From assembly GCF_946151075.1 (NCBI RefSeq), contig NZ_CAMGZB010000001.1, positions 1,540,001 through 1,604,000 of the forward strand: DNA of 64,000 nucleotides, written 5' to 3'. Numbering within the stretch: position 1 is the stretch's first letter; each line of letters begins with the position of its first letter. Both the position numbers and the translations under genes were made by a program. The notes beneath the pieces were generated by a model. The model saw only the letters and a list, made by a program, of their open reading frames with translations, had not been told where the DNA came from and did no database searches. The DNA is from Neobacillus sp. Marseille-Q6967 (GTDB lineage Bacteria; Bacillota; Bacilli; Bacillales; Cytobacillaceae). Positions 35,341-44,746 of the stretch are shown here, piece after piece.

Positions 35341-36606
35341 TTGAAAAAGCTATTAAAAACGGTGGCAATCGCTGCCGCACTGACGACCATTGCAACAGGA
35401 TGTAACAAAGCTTCCAGCGGCAGTGAAGCGGAAGGTGGAAAGACAGTCGTAACCTTATATTCAACAGTGACCAATGAAGCGGATAAAGTCACGCTTCAAA
35501 ATGTGGTTGAAAAATTTGAAAAAGAAAATCCAGACATCGATATTAAAGAAAATTATCCTGCCGATGGTTACGAGGGCATGCTGCGGGTTAAAATGGCAGC
35601 CAATGATATGCCGGACTTGTTTGATACTCACGGGTGGGCCATTCACCGCTACGGCGAATATGTTGAGGATTTAAAGGATATGGAGTGGGTGAAAGATCTT
35701 GACCCGGCACTCGAGCAGATTTTAAAAGATGAATCAGGCAAAGTCTACGCGTATCCTCTTAACCAGGCAAAAGACGGACTTACATATAATGCAACATTGC
35801 TAGAGGAATATGGAATTGAGCCGCCGACAACGTTCGATGAGTTCATGACAGCGCTTGAAACCATTAAGAAAAAAGGAAATGGCGAAGTGACGCCGCTTTG
35901 GTTTGCGGGCTCTGATAAATCAGCATTCGGCCAATATTTTGATCAGTTTGCAACACCATTATTAATTACTGGTGAGAAAAACTTCCAAAAGGAATTGCTA
36001 GATGGAACGTTTGACTGGTCCAACTATACGTATCTACCAGAAAAGCTGAAAGAGATGCATGATAAGAAGCTTCTTAATGAGGATGTCTTGACTGCTCAGA
36101 ACCACCAGATGGTCGACTTAATGGCACAGAATAAAATCGGGTTTGTTGTTGGCGGCGGAATGCTAGGGCCTTCTGTTGAAGAATTGAACCCAGAGGTTAA
36201 GCTTGGGGTTATTCCAATGCCTGTTATCCAAGAAGGTGACGAGCCGAGCTGGATTGGCGGCGAGCGTCATACATTAGCCGTTTGGAAGGATTCGAAAGTG
36301 AAAGAAGAGGCGAAAAAGTTCCTAGAATTCATTTCACAGCCGGAGATCGTAAAAGAAATCGCGGAGGGTACTTCACTCCCAGCTGGTCTGACCAATACTG
36401 AATCGAAAAACTATTACTCTGAATCTTACGAAAAGTATAGTGATGTTAAGGTTGAGCCTTACTTTGACCGTGTTTACCTGCCAAGCGGCATGTGGGATCC
36501 AATGGGTGCAACTGGACAGGAGTTGTTATCCGGAACGATGACACCGGAAGAAGTTTCGAAAAAAATGGGCGAAGAATATAAGAGATTGCTAGAGCAGAAG
36601 AAATAG
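35341..36606 (+). CDS. melE: Alpha-galactoside ABC transporter substrate-binding lipoprotein
   Basis: 421 aa. Lipoprotein signal (TIATGC) and a family 1 carbohydrate-binding fold (LFDTHGWAIHRYGEYVEDL, YPLNQAKDGLTYNATLLEEYGIEPP). TTG start after GAGGGGGCG. In this gene order it supplies melibiose, raffinose or related sugars to MelD/MelC. The ATPase is not encoded here, as with the shared MsmX in Bacillus. A stem-loop follows the stop. Confidence 0.85.
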   Translation: MKKLLKTVAIAAALTTIATGCNKASSGSEAEGGKTVVTLYSTVTNEADKVTLQNVVEKFEKENPDIDIKENYPADGYEGMLRVKMAANDMPDLFDTHGWAIHRYGEYVEDLKDMEWVKDLDPALEQILKDESGKVYAYPLNQAKDGLTYNATLLEEYGIEPPTTFDEFMTALETIKKKGNGEVTPLWFAGSDKSAFGQYFDQFATPLLITGEKNFQKELLDGTFDWSNYTYLPEKLKEMHDKKLLNEDVLTAQNHQMVDLMAQNKIGFVVGGGMLGPSVEELNPEVKLGVIPMPVIQEGDEPSWIGGERHTLAVWKDSKVKEEAKKFLEFISQPEIVKEIAEGTSLPAGLTNTESKNYYSESYEKYSDVKVEPYFDRVYLPSGMWDPMGATGQELLSGTMTPEEVSKKMGEEYKRLLEQKK

Positions 36607-36613
36607 TTTGCGA

Positions 36614-36647
36614 TAGGAGGGGGAGGCAGGTGTGCTCACTCCTCCTA
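36614..36647 (+). terminator. Stem-loop between melE and melD
   Basis: TAGGAGG ... CCTCCTA inverted repeat without T-run. It probably stabilises the melE message or lowers downstream expression. It may also hide the AGGAGG sequence. Confidence 0.5.
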
Positions 36648-36673
36648 ATCTAAAAATCTAGGAGTTGGTGACT

Positions 36674-37609
36674 TTGATAGGAGTGGAGACAAGAAAGCAG
36701 TCGATTGCCGACTCATCTGTAGAAGTGAAAAGGAACCGTAAAAAGAAGAAGGAATCCTCGCTTTGGTTGATGTACCTTCCGGCTCTTGCTGCTGTCTGCT
36801 TTTTCATCCTGTATCCTTTTCTCAACGGTATCAAAATTTCTTTTACAAACTGGAACGGTTTTTCGCAAACATACGGCTACGTAGGATTTAGTCAATACAC
36901 GAGAATGCTGCAGGACCCTGATACCTGGCTGGTCGTGAAAAACACCCTTCTTTATGGTGTTGGGAGTACGATTTTGCAGAATGTAATTGGTTTAGGATAT
37001 GCGCTTTTATTAAACCAAAGTATTCGTATGAGGTCATTTACCCGGACAGTTGTGTACCTGCCGGTTATTATCAGCCCGCTTATTATGGGGTATATCTTTT
37101 ATTTCTTTTTTGCATTCCAAGGCGGTGCACTGAATGATCTGCTTGTGTTTTTCGGGCTCGAAAAAATTAATGCGTTAGGCGATCCATCGATTAATATTTG
37201 GTTGATTGTGTTTGTGAATACCTTCCAATTCGTTGGGATTGCGATGATCATTTACCTCGCTGGTTTGCAAAGTATTTCAAAGGATTTTTATGAAGCCGCG
37301 CAAATTGACGGTGCTTCAAGCTTTCAGCAGTTTAAAAACATCACCTTGCCGATGTTAATGCCTTCGATCACGATTAACATGGTTATTAACATCATCGGCG
37401 GATTGAAATTGTTCGATGTTATTATCTCGCTTACCGGCGGAGGTCCGGGTTATGCATCGCAATCAATGTCAACCTTTATGTATGACTTGTATTTTAATCG
37501 CCAGGATGCCGGCTATGCTGCAACACAGGGTGTGTTCATGGCTGTGATCATTTTGATTCTTAGCCTGGCTGCGCTTGTGTACTTTAAACGAAAGGAGATT
37601 GAGGCGTAA
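36674..37609 (+). CDS. melD: Alpha-galactoside ABC transporter permease (MalF type)
   Basis: 311 aa with six membrane segments after a Lys-rich cytoplasmic N-terminus. EAA loop [22 protein letters not shown] near 210-235. TTG at 36674 chosen from TAGGAG 9 nt upstream; in-frame TTG (36665) and GTG (36668) are alternatives. Stop overlaps the melC start (TAATG). Confidence 0.88.
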   Translation: MIGVETRKQSIADSSVEVKRNRKKKKESSLWLMYLPALAAVCFFILYPFLNGIKISFTNWNGFSQTYGYVGFSQYTRMLQDPDTWLVVKNTLLYGVGSTILQNVIGLGYALLLNQSIRMRSFTRTVVYLPVIISPLIMGYIFYFFFAFQGGALNDLLVFFGLEKINALGDPSINIWLIVFVNTFQFVGIAMIIYLAGLQSISKDFYEAAQIDGASSFQQFKNITLPMLMPSITINMVINIIGGLKLFDVIISLTGGGPGYASQSMSTFMYDLYFNRQDAGYAATQGVFMAVIILILSLAALVYFKRKEIEA

Positions 37610-38439
37610 TGGACTATATGGATAAAAAGAAAAAGTGGCTTCTTTCCGGGTTAGCGCTTTTGATTGCAGCCTTTCACTTAATCCCTTTCTATATTTTGTT
37701 TACAACGGCGTTAAAAGCAAGAGGAGACTTTAGTTCGAAATGGGTTTTTCCAGAGGTGTTGGCCTTTGAGAACTTTGCGGAGGCCTGGGAAACGGCAAAT
37801 TTGGGAAATGCCCTTTCGAATACAGCGATTATTACGTTTGTGTCAGCACTGTTGTTGATCGTTTTTGGATCGATGGCGGCTTATCCGCTGGCAAGACGGC
37901 AAACGAAGTTGAATAAATTTGTTTTCATGTTATTTATTGCCGTTATGGTCATTCCGCCTTTAACGGCCTTGGTTCCTTTATATAAGCTCGTGGTGGATTT
38001 AGGGATGATGAACACGCTCGAAATAGCCATCTTAAATAACGTTGCTTCCTTCTTGCCATTAACAATTTTCTTGTATTCCGGCTTTATCCGCTCAACGATA
38101 CCAAAAGAGTTGGAAGAAGCCGCGAAAATTGACGGAGCCAGTACATTGGGGATCTTTTTCCGGATTGTGTTCCCGCTGTTAAAGCCTGTTACCGCATCGA
38201 TATTAATCATTTCATGTGTGTTTATTTGGAACGATTACCAATTCGCAATTTTCTTCCTGCAGGCTGAGGAAGTGAAGACGATTACGGTGGCATTGGCAGG
38301 ATTCTTTGGAGAAAATGCCAACCGGATGAATCTCGTTGCGGCTGCTGCCATCATGGCTGTGCTGCCGATGGTTGTCTTGTTCCTATTATTGCAAAAGCAT
38401 TTTGTTAAAGGGTTAGCTTCAGGCTCGGTTAAAGGATAA
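37609..38439 (+). CDS. melC: Alpha-galactoside ABC transporter permease (MalG type)
   Basis: 276 aa, six membrane segments, EAA loop EEAAKIDGASTLGIFFRIVFPLL. Translationally coupled to melD by the TAATG overlap. It is followed by an array of inverted repeats before melA. Confidence 0.88.
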   Translation: MDYMDKKKKWLLSGLALLIAAFHLIPFYILFTTALKARGDFSSKWVFPEVLAFENFAEAWETANLGNALSNTAIITFVSALLLIVFGSMAAYPLARRQTKLNKFVFMLFIAVMVIPPLTALVPLYKLVVDLGMMNTLEIAILNNVASFLPLTIFLYSGFIRSTIPKELEEAAKIDGASTLGIFFRIVFPLLKPVTASILIISCVFIWNDYQFAIFFLQAEEVKTITVALAGFFGENANRMNLVAAAAIMAVLPMVVLFLLLQKHFVKGLASGSVKG

Positions 38440-38463
38440 TTTTTTCGGGAAACATCGGAAATG

Positions 38464-38644
38464 TTCATTATATAGGGTTCATGTGACCAATACGAGCGAG
38501 GAAATCATCGGAAATGGTCACATAGAAGGTTGATGTGACCAAAACGAACGGAGAAATCATCGGAAATGGTCACATAGAAGGTTCGTGTGACCAAAACGAG
38601 CGAGGAAGTCATCGGAAATGGTCACATACAAGGTTCATGTGACC
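38464..38644. repeat. Hairpin-repeat array between melC and melA
   Basis: Three complete inverted pairs GGTCACAT ... (A/G)TGTGACC lie at 38516-38540, 38568-38592 and 38620-38644, exactly 52 bp apart, with a degenerate fourth at 38464-38488. The 27-nt spacers are also conserved (CGAGCGAGGAAATCATCGGA-like). No ORF. It could form serial hairpins in the melC-melA message or be bound by a dimeric protein. Confidence 0.8.
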
Positions 38645-38736
38645 AAAACAAAACAATTATGGTAACTGAAGATATTTTTCGAGAACCATAGATATATCGT
38701 TAAAAAAATAAACTCTTATAAATCGGAGGTTCACTT

Positions 38737-40065
38737 ATGTCTAAAATTACTTTTCTTGGCGCTGGTAGTACGGTATTTGCAAAGAATGTTTTAGGAGATT
38801 GTATGTTTGTTGACGCATTGGACGGTTTTGAATTCGCGTTATTTGATATCGATGAACAGCGTTTACGCGATTCTGAACAAATGCTTAATAATTTAAGAGA
38901 AAGTCTCGGAAAAAATATTACCATTAAAGCGTACATGGATCGCAAGGAGTCACTCCGCGGTGCGAAATATGTAATCAATGCCATTCAGGTTGGCGGTTAC
39001 AAGCCAAGTACGGTCATCGATTTTGAAATTCCAAAGAAGTATGGTTTACGTCAAACGATTGCCGATACAGTCGGAATCGGAGGGATTTTCCGCAACCTTC
39101 GTACCATCCCGGTCATGCTTGATTTTGCCAAGGATATGGAAGAAGTTTGTCCTGATGCATTGTTCATGAATTATACGAATCCAATGGCCGTTTTGACTGG
39201 TGTGATGAACCGTTTTACCAATATTAATAGTATTGGATTATGCCATAGCGTTCAGGTGTGTACGAAAGAATTGTTTGAAGCAATCGGAATGGACCGGACC
39301 GGTGTGAAGGAGAAAATTGCCGGTATCAACCATATGGCATGGCTGCTTGAGGTAAGCAAGGATGGCGTCGATTTGTATCCAGAAATTAAGCGCAGAGCGC
39401 GCGAAAAGCAACAGACGAAGCATGGTGATATGGTGAGGTTCGAACTGATGGATAAATTCGGCTATTATGTAACCGAGTCATCTGAACATAATGCGGAGTA
39501 CCATCCGTATTTCATTAAGTCTCGTTATCCTGAATTGATTGAGCGCTTTAATATTCCGCTGGATGAATACCCGCGCCGCTGTGAAAAACAAATCAATGAT
39601 TGGGTGGCGATGAGGGGGGACTTGGTGAACAATCAATCCCTGGATCATGTCCGTTCGCGTGAGTACGGCTCTCGAATCATTGAAGCAATTGAGACGGATG
39701 TACCATTCAAATTCGGCGGTAATGTGTTGAATACGGGCAGATTGATTAGCAATCTTCCGGAGAAGGCTTGCGTAGAGGTGCCATGTATCGCAGATCGCAG
39801 CGGTATCACGCCAACTTATGTTGGTGACCTTCCGGAACAATTGGCGGCGTTAAACCGCACGAACATCAATACGCAGTTACTGACAATTGAAGCTGCAATG
39901 ACCTTGAAAAAGGAATACATCTACCAGGCAGCGATGCTTGACCCGCATACAGCAGCTGAACTATCCATGGATGATATTATCTCATTGTGCGATGACTTGA
40001 TCGAAGCACATGGAGAATGGCTGCCTAAGTTTACTAGTAACCGACTGGTAGCTGTTAAATCTTAG
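38737..40065 (+). CDS. melA: Alpha-galactosidase, GH4 family
   Basis: 442 aa, NAD- and Mn-dependent glycosidase hydrolysing melibiose and related alpha-galactosides in the cytoplasm. N-terminal Rossmann motif ITFLGAGSTVF, GH4 residues IQVGGYKPSTVIDFEIP, NYTNPMAV and the metal-binding Cys in GLCHSVQ with the later INHMAWL His. Last gene of the mel locus, terminator follows. Confidence 0.92.
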   Translation: MSKITFLGAGSTVFAKNVLGDCMFVDALDGFEFALFDIDEQRLRDSEQMLNNLRESLGKNITIKAYMDRKESLRGAKYVINAIQVGGYKPSTVIDFEIPKKYGLRQTIADTVGIGGIFRNLRTIPVMLDFAKDMEEVCPDALFMNYTNPMAVLTGVMNRFTNINSIGLCHSVQVCTKELFEAIGMDRTGVKEKIAGINHMAWLLEVSKDGVDLYPEIKRRAREKQQTKHGDMVRFELMDKFGYYVTESSEHNAEYHPYFIKSRYPELIERFNIPLDEYPRRCEKQINDWVAMRGDLVNNQSLDHVRSREYGSRIIEAIETDVPFKFGGNVLNTGRLISNLPEKACVEVPCIADRSGITPTYVGDLPEQLAALNRTNINTQLLTIEAAMTLKKEYIYQAAMLDPHTAAELSMDDIISLCDDLIEAHGEWLPKFTSNRLVAVKS

Positions 40066-40076
40066 TGTAGAAAGTA

Positions 40077-40115
40077 AAAGAACTAGCCCAGGCAAGATCC
40101 GGGCTAGTTCTTTTT
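40077..40115 (+). terminator. Terminator of melA
   Basis: AAAGAACTAGCCC ... GGGCTAGTTCTTTTT hairpin. A second hairpin GCCTTCAG-CTTTTT-CTGAAGGC lies at about 40156-40177, before the minus-strand stop at 40188. Confidence 0.85.
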
Positions 40116-40187
40116 ATAAATGTTTATAAAATTATCTTAACCGTATTGCTATGGAAGCCTTCAGCTTTTTCTGAAGGCATTTTAATA

Positions 40188-41141
40188 TTAATAAACCGGA
40201 GTCACCGGTTTATTATATTTTAATACATTTAAAACATTTTTAGCGGAAAGCTTGGCCATTTCGTTTCTTGTTTCTATGGTTGCGTTGCCTATATGAGGGG
40301 TAATGACCAGGTTTTTTAATTGCTTTAATTCCTCTGTGATGTGTGGTTCGAATTCAAATACATCAAGGGCTGCTCCTGCTATTTCTTCTGATTGAAGAGC
40401 CTTGGCAAGGTCCTCTTCTTTGACAACTGCCCCTCTAGATAAATTTAGGAAGAAGGCATCTTTTCTCATATGTGCAAAGGTCTCTTTTGTAAAAAGGTGA
40501 TGTGTTTCTTCGTTATAGGATGTATGTACGGTTATGACGTCACACGATTGAAGAAGGTCATCGAATTCCATAAAGGTTGCATCATATTTTTCTTCGATTA
40601 TGGCTGGCTTTTTGGACCGACCTGTATAATAAATCTCCATTCCGAAAGCTTTTGCGCGTTGGGCCACTGCCTGCCCAATTTTTCCAAATCCTATAATACC
40701 AAGTTTTTTATTGGTTAACTCTCTTCCTAAAAAGAAAAGCGGTGCCCACCCATTGAATCCGGTTGTTCGACAGAGGGTGTCACCTTCAGGAATGCGTCTG
40801 AAGAGGGCAAGCATTAACCCAAGAGCAAGTTCTGCTGTCGCATCTGTGGAAACATCTGGCGTATTCGTTACTAAGATGCCTTTTTCTTTTGCTACATTAA
40901 TATCAATGTTATCGAAGCCAGCTCCGAAGTTAGCAATCACTTGTAATTGAGGAGCCGCCTCGATGACTTTTTTTGTTACTTTCGTTGAGAGTGGGCAAAG
41001 AAGAGCATCCGCATTTCTTACTTGCTCCATCAGCTCATTTTCTGTTATTAGATTTTTTCCTGTGTAAACAGTCAATTGGTGCTCGGAAAGAATTTCATAT
41101 CCGATTTCCGGAATTTCACCTGAGATGAATATATTCGCCAT
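40188..41141 (-). CDS. D-isomer-specific 2-hydroxyacid dehydrogenase (glyoxylate reductase-like)
   Basis: 317 aa. NAD(P)-binding GIIGFGKIGQAVA (about 150), substrate Arg in LSRGAVV, catalytic Glu in DVFEFEPH and His in TPHIGNAT. Last gene of the nine-gene minus-strand operon. If the operon degrades ureides, it could reduce glyoxylate to glycolate. Substrate inferred. Confidence 0.82.
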   Translation of the reverse strand: MANIFISGEIPEIGYEILSEHQLTVYTGKNLITENELMEQVRNADALLCPLSTKVTKKVIEAAPQLQVIANFGAGFDNIDINVAKEKGILVTNTPDVSTDATAELALGLMLALFRRIPEGDTLCRTTGFNGWAPLFFLGRELTNKKLGIIGFGKIGQAVAQRAKAFGMEIYYTGRSKKPAIIEEKYDATFMEFDDLLQSCDVITVHTSYNEETHHLFTKETFAHMRKDAFFLNLSRGAVVKEEDLAKALQSEEIAGAALDVFEFEPHITEELKQLKNLVITPHIGNATIETRNEMAKLSAKNVLNVLKYNKPVTPVY

Positions 41142-41161
41142 GTCTTCCTCCTCCGTTCTTT

Positions 41162-41911
41162 TTAAGCTTTGATGATAGATTGCTTGGAATCAAAGATTTT
41201 TCCCCAGCCTTTTATGGAAGAAGGGTCTTCACCTATCATCCGCATGCACTGCCACAATAATACGGTAATCGTATCATATAAAAGGAACCCATATTTTTCT
41301 TCATAATATTCTGCTTTTGTAATCGCTGGAAAGTTAGTACAAACAATACTGATACCATCGGCCTTATTAACGGAAACGGCCCTAATCATCTCTTCGATTC
41401 TTTCATCTGTTACTTGACTGAAGGAACGATTGACTGTTTGCCCCAGCCCTTGCTTTTGAATCGTTCGGATGCCGCAATGTTTTTCATATTGTTCGGCAAT
41501 TAATTGATTGATTTCTGAAATATATGGTGTAACAAGGTGCAGGGTTTTCACATCATTTTCTTTAAAAGCTTCGATTTGGGCCAGCATTGAAGTGGTAGCT
41601 GGGATTCCTGTCCGTTCGGTTATCAGACGGCAAAGCTCGCGGTCCACATCGAACCCAAGCCAACCGCCGGAAGTTCCGTTCCAAGCAATCACATCGACTT
41701 CTGCATGGGCCAGCATTTCAGCTGCCTTCAGCATCGGCTCAAAGTCAAATTGGCTAAGGGCATCTTTTTCTAATGAAATTTTTGTTACTTCAAAGCGTGC
41801 ATAGTGACAGGTTACGTTCTCTAGTCCTACGGTCATCTTCGAGCAGATCGGTTCAAGAACGGTATTTGATGAAGGGGTCAGCATTCCAATTTTCTTTGGT
41901 TCGGGTCTCAT
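41162..41911 (-). CDS. Maleate cis-trans isomerase / arylmalonate decarboxylase-like protein
   Basis: 249 aa of the Asp/Glu racemase superfamily. IGMLTPSSNTVLEP is the maleate isomerase-type N-terminal motif. The second catalytic Cys is in IVCTNFPA (about 196), while the first catalytic position reads Asn/Gly (WNGTSGGWLG, about 79). Members isomerise maleate or handle nicotinate-derived acids. A hydantoin or allantoin racemase-like role would also fit this context. 19 nt from the GntR gene. Confidence 0.7.
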   Translation of the reverse strand: MRPEPKKIGMLTPSSNTVLEPICSKMTVGLENVTCHYARFEVTKISLEKDALSQFDFEPMLKAAEMLAHAEVDVIAWNGTSGGWLGFDVDRELCRLITERTGIPATTSMLAQIEAFKENDVKTLHLVTPYISEINQLIAEQYEKHCGIRTIQKQGLGQTVNRSFSQVTDERIEEMIRAVSVNKADGISIVCTNFPAITKAEYYEEKYGFLLYDTITVLLWQCMRMIGEDPSSIKGWGKIFDSKQSIIKA

Positions 41912-41929
41912 TTTGTTTTCCTCCTAAAA

Positions 41930-42598
41930 TTACTTATTTTTGTTTATTTCGCTAAAGTGGGCAAGGTCGTTTTCGATATGCTGCATCATCGCTGCGGAAG
42001 CCTTCTTGGCTTCACGATTTTTCATATATTGATAGATTTCTTTGTGTTCCTCATATAGCACTTTGCCTCGATTCTTCCCGTTGAAGTTAAGAATTCGAAA
42101 ATAATAACTTAGTGAATTAATATCACTTAATTGTTTTTTCAATAAAAGGTTGTTGCTAAATTTAATAATAGATTCATGAAATTCTGTGTTTAGTTCAATC
42201 AATTTCTCACGGTTATTTTCTTCATCGCCGAGAAGGGTTTCCGTTTTTATCATAATCGAACCAATTTCTTCAAGCTGGGAGTTGGTTGCGATTTCCGTTG
42301 TCAGCTTTGCTGCAAAGGATTCTAACGCCATCCTGCACTGATAGATTTGAACGATGTCAGTGAAGGTTGGTTCAAAAACGAAAATACGGGATTTTTCATC
42401 CGATACAAGCAGCCCCTCTTTAATGAGTGCTTTTACTGCCTCGCGGACAGGACTCCGGCTTGTGTTAAACAGGCGTGCTAGTTTCGCTTCATAAACCCGT
42501 TCTCCTGGTTTAATTTTCATATATAAAATCATTTCTCGGATCTTATAATAGATTTGGTCGTAAAATGGCATAGATTTTTCGATTACAAATTGATCCAT
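41930..42598 (-). CDS. GntR family regulator, FCD (FadR) subgroup
   Basis: 222 aa. Winged HTH (ARLFNTSRSPVREAVKALIKEG, about 42-63) and an all-helical FCD ligand domain (about 80-215) with the Asp/His metal-site pattern. It is inside the operon and probably controls it in response to an acidic intermediate. Confidence 0.85.
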   Translation of the reverse strand: MDQFVIEKSMPFYDQIYYKIREMILYMKIKPGERVYEAKLARLFNTSRSPVREAVKALIKEGLLVSDEKSRIFVFEPTFTDIVQIYQCRMALESFAAKLTTEIATNSQLEEIGSIMIKTETLLGDEENNREKLIELNTEFHESIIKFSNNLLLKKQLSDINSLSYYFRILNFNGKNRGKVLYEEHKEIYQYMKNREAKKASAAMMQHIENDLAHFSEINKNK

Positions 42599-42638
42599 TT
42601 GGAGCCTCCCTTTTGTTGAGAGCTACTCTTCCCTTTAT

Positions 42639-43961
42639 TTAGGTGTAGCGACTCCAGCATTGATTCGATAATTCTTGAATTCGGGCACAAAGTTCCTCTT
42701 CATCGACACCGAGTACCTTCCCATGCTTTACACGCCATTCGCCATCGATCCATACATGCTCCACATCGGTTGCTTGTGCAGAATGTACAAGCGTTCCGTA
42801 AGGAGAAATAATAGGGGTTATATGAAATTTATTTTTGTTTATTGCGATAAGATCGGCTTTTTTCCCGACTTCGATGGATCCAATCTCATCCTCCATCCCA
42901 AGTGCTCTGGCTCCATGTAATGTCGCCATTTCAACCAGATGTTGGGGAGTTGGTTCTGTCCGAAGACCGCTTGAAAGACGATGAACAGCCAACCCAAATC
43001 GCATCGATTCAAACATGCTCGCAGACATGGAATCCGTACAGATGCTAACGTTCACTCCATTTGCCTCCAAGGAGGAAATAGGAGCAATATCTCCTTTTTT
43101 CAAATTTCCCTCTGGTACATGGGCAACAGATGTATTTGTTTTTGTCAGAAGTTCTTGATCCTCTTCCGTAAGGTGAATACAGTGGGCGGCAACGGTCTTC
43201 GGTCCAAGAATCCCAAGCTCATCATACAATTGAACCGGTGTCATCCCATCTCGTCGCTTAATTTCTTCCACCTCCATTTTGCTTTGAGCGAGATGGGTGG
43301 TGATTCCCACGTCATACTTCCGTGCAAGTCTGATAATTTCTTCTAAAAAGGGAGTGGTACAGGTATCTGGAGCATGTGGACCGAAATGACAAGTAATTCT
43401 GCCATTTGCTTTTCCATGCCAGTTCTCAATCATTTCGATGTTTTTTGTAAGAGTTTTATATTGTGCCTCTTCATCTAGTAGATAGAGATTTTCCGGTACA
43501 CGAAAAAAATCAATGTTATGAATCCGTTCACTGATGACTCCGCGAAGACCGAGATCAGCAAGAGCTTGAATGCTTTTTTCGGATTGAATGTAATTCGATC
43601 CAATACATGTATTTCCGGCTCTAAGTGCTTCAACATAGCCAAGAATGTTAAACATATCGCACTCTTCTTCCGTTAAAAGAACTCCCTGCGGGACATTTCG
43701 AGAGTATAGTGGTGGAACTCCTGTGTCTGCTCCAATACCTCGATTGACGACGAGTGCCCCATGATAGTGAGGATTTACAAATCCGGGCATAATCATCATT
43801 GATGAACAGTCAATGATTTCTGCTTGCGGATATTGCATCATCAGAGTGGAACATTCGCCAATATCTTGAATGTATCCGTTTTGTATGACGACAGCAGATT
43901 GATAAAGAATGTCCGACTGATTATTTAACGTGATAATATCTCCTTTTATTAAAAACAGCAT
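42639..43961 (-). CDS. Amidohydrolase of the guanine deaminase/cytosine-deaminase-like superfamily
   Basis: 440 aa metal-dependent hydrolase. Metal ligands visible in GFVNPHYHG, TTHLAQS, AAHCIHL and CTDS; a C-terminal GSIEVGKKADLI closes the small beta domain. It resembles 8-oxoguanine, S-adenosylhomocysteine or atrazine-type deaminases. In this operon a purine- or ureide-related ring deaminase or amidase is plausible. Substrate not determined. Confidence 0.75.
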   Translation of the reverse strand: MLFLIKGDIITLNNQSDILYQSAVVIQNGYIQDIGECSTLMMQYPQAEIIDCSSMMIMPGFVNPHYHGALVVNRGIGADTGVPPLYSRNVPQGVLLTEEECDMFNILGYVEALRAGNTCIGSNYIQSEKSIQALADLGLRGVISERIHNIDFFRVPENLYLLDEEAQYKTLTKNIEMIENWHGKANGRITCHFGPHAPDTCTTPFLEEIIRLARKYDVGITTHLAQSKMEVEEIKRRDGMTPVQLYDELGILGPKTVAAHCIHLTEEDQELLTKTNTSVAHVPEGNLKKGDIAPISSLEANGVNVSICTDSMSASMFESMRFGLAVHRLSSGLRTEPTPQHLVEMATLHGARALGMEDEIGSIEVGKKADLIAINKNKFHITPIISPYGTLVHSAQATDVEHVWIDGEWRVKHGKVLGVDEEELCARIQELSNQCWSRYT

Positions 43962-43976
43962 GTTACACCTCCATTG

Positions 43977-44744
43977 TTAAAAAGTAAGAATCGACCACTG
44001 ATTATGGCAAGGAGGGCCGTCAGAATAGATCATCTTTCTTGTTTTGATATCAAAAATCAATGCCGTCTCTGTTGTGTGAAGGGTTAAATCCTTGCTTCTC
44101 GACCCTTTATTTTTAAAATTATGAATACATAGCGCTCCGGTTTGCGCAGACTCGGCATTTGGATGATGTGAGCTTAATAGCTTCTTCATTTCTTCAAGCC
44201 AGTGTGTTTCGGTCATTTGAATTAGACTCTTCTCGGCAAAAATGTGCCGGAGCCAGCGGTCCTCCCATTCTATTTCGTCTTGCAATAATGATGGGTGATT
44301 GGCCCGGACCAAGTAAGCAGTTTTGCTTAGTTGCTTCTGTACACGTTGGTGAGGTTCATGTTCAAGTACTGCCATTGTTCCACTGGCATCGATAAGAAAA
44401 TGTGTCCCTCCGACTCCACTGGGCTGATCTTTTAAAAATGCCTCCATTTTATCCAAGCCTTCTTGAACAGTGCTGCATTGAGATAATACCGATTCATTCG
44501 CAACCCCGCGCGTATCTGGAAGGTTTCGAAATTCTGGCAGTTTCGTCCCTGCATAAGAGGAGAGCACAGCTAGACCTTCTTCGTTGATGCCGGAGTTTAC
44601 CCCTTCTTGCCATCCCATCTTGAAAAAGAGAAATGCTAAGCCGGCAGCCGTTCTCGATTTCTGATTAAAGATGAGGCTTGTTTTGGGTGTATCAACTGTC
44701 TTTGCTGCAACCAGCAGATCTCGTTTCATCATCATCGTACACAC
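43977..44744 (-). CDS. NTN-hydrolase, C45 acyltransferase / linear amide hydrolase family
   Basis: 255 aa starting MCT, which puts the nucleophilic Cys at position 2, exposed after Met removal. Internal GWQEGVNSGINEEGLAVLSSY and GGTHFLIDASGTMAVLEHEP fit the family pattern of an Asn/Arg-bearing NTN fold. Usual activity is hydrolysis of a linear amide or acyl transfer. It sits between the amidohydrolase and ABC ATPase genes (3 nt from the ATPase), so it probably cleaves the imported amide. Confidence 0.7.
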   Translation of the reverse strand: MCTMMMKRDLLVAAKTVDTPKTSLIFNQKSRTAAGLAFLFFKMGWQEGVNSGINEEGLAVLSSYAGTKLPEFRNLPDTRGVANESVLSQCSTVQEGLDKMEAFLKDQPSGVGGTHFLIDASGTMAVLEHEPHQRVQKQLSKTAYLVRANHPSLLQDEIEWEDRWLRHIFAEKSLIQMTETHWLEEMKKLLSSHHPNAESAQTGALCIHNFKNKGSRSKDLTLHTTETALIFDIKTRKMIYSDGPPCHNQWSILTF

Positions 44745-44746
44745 GG

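Noticed and set aside
38464..38644. CRISPR array
   Set aside because: The 27-nt spacers are conserved rather than unique, there are only three to four units and no cas genes.
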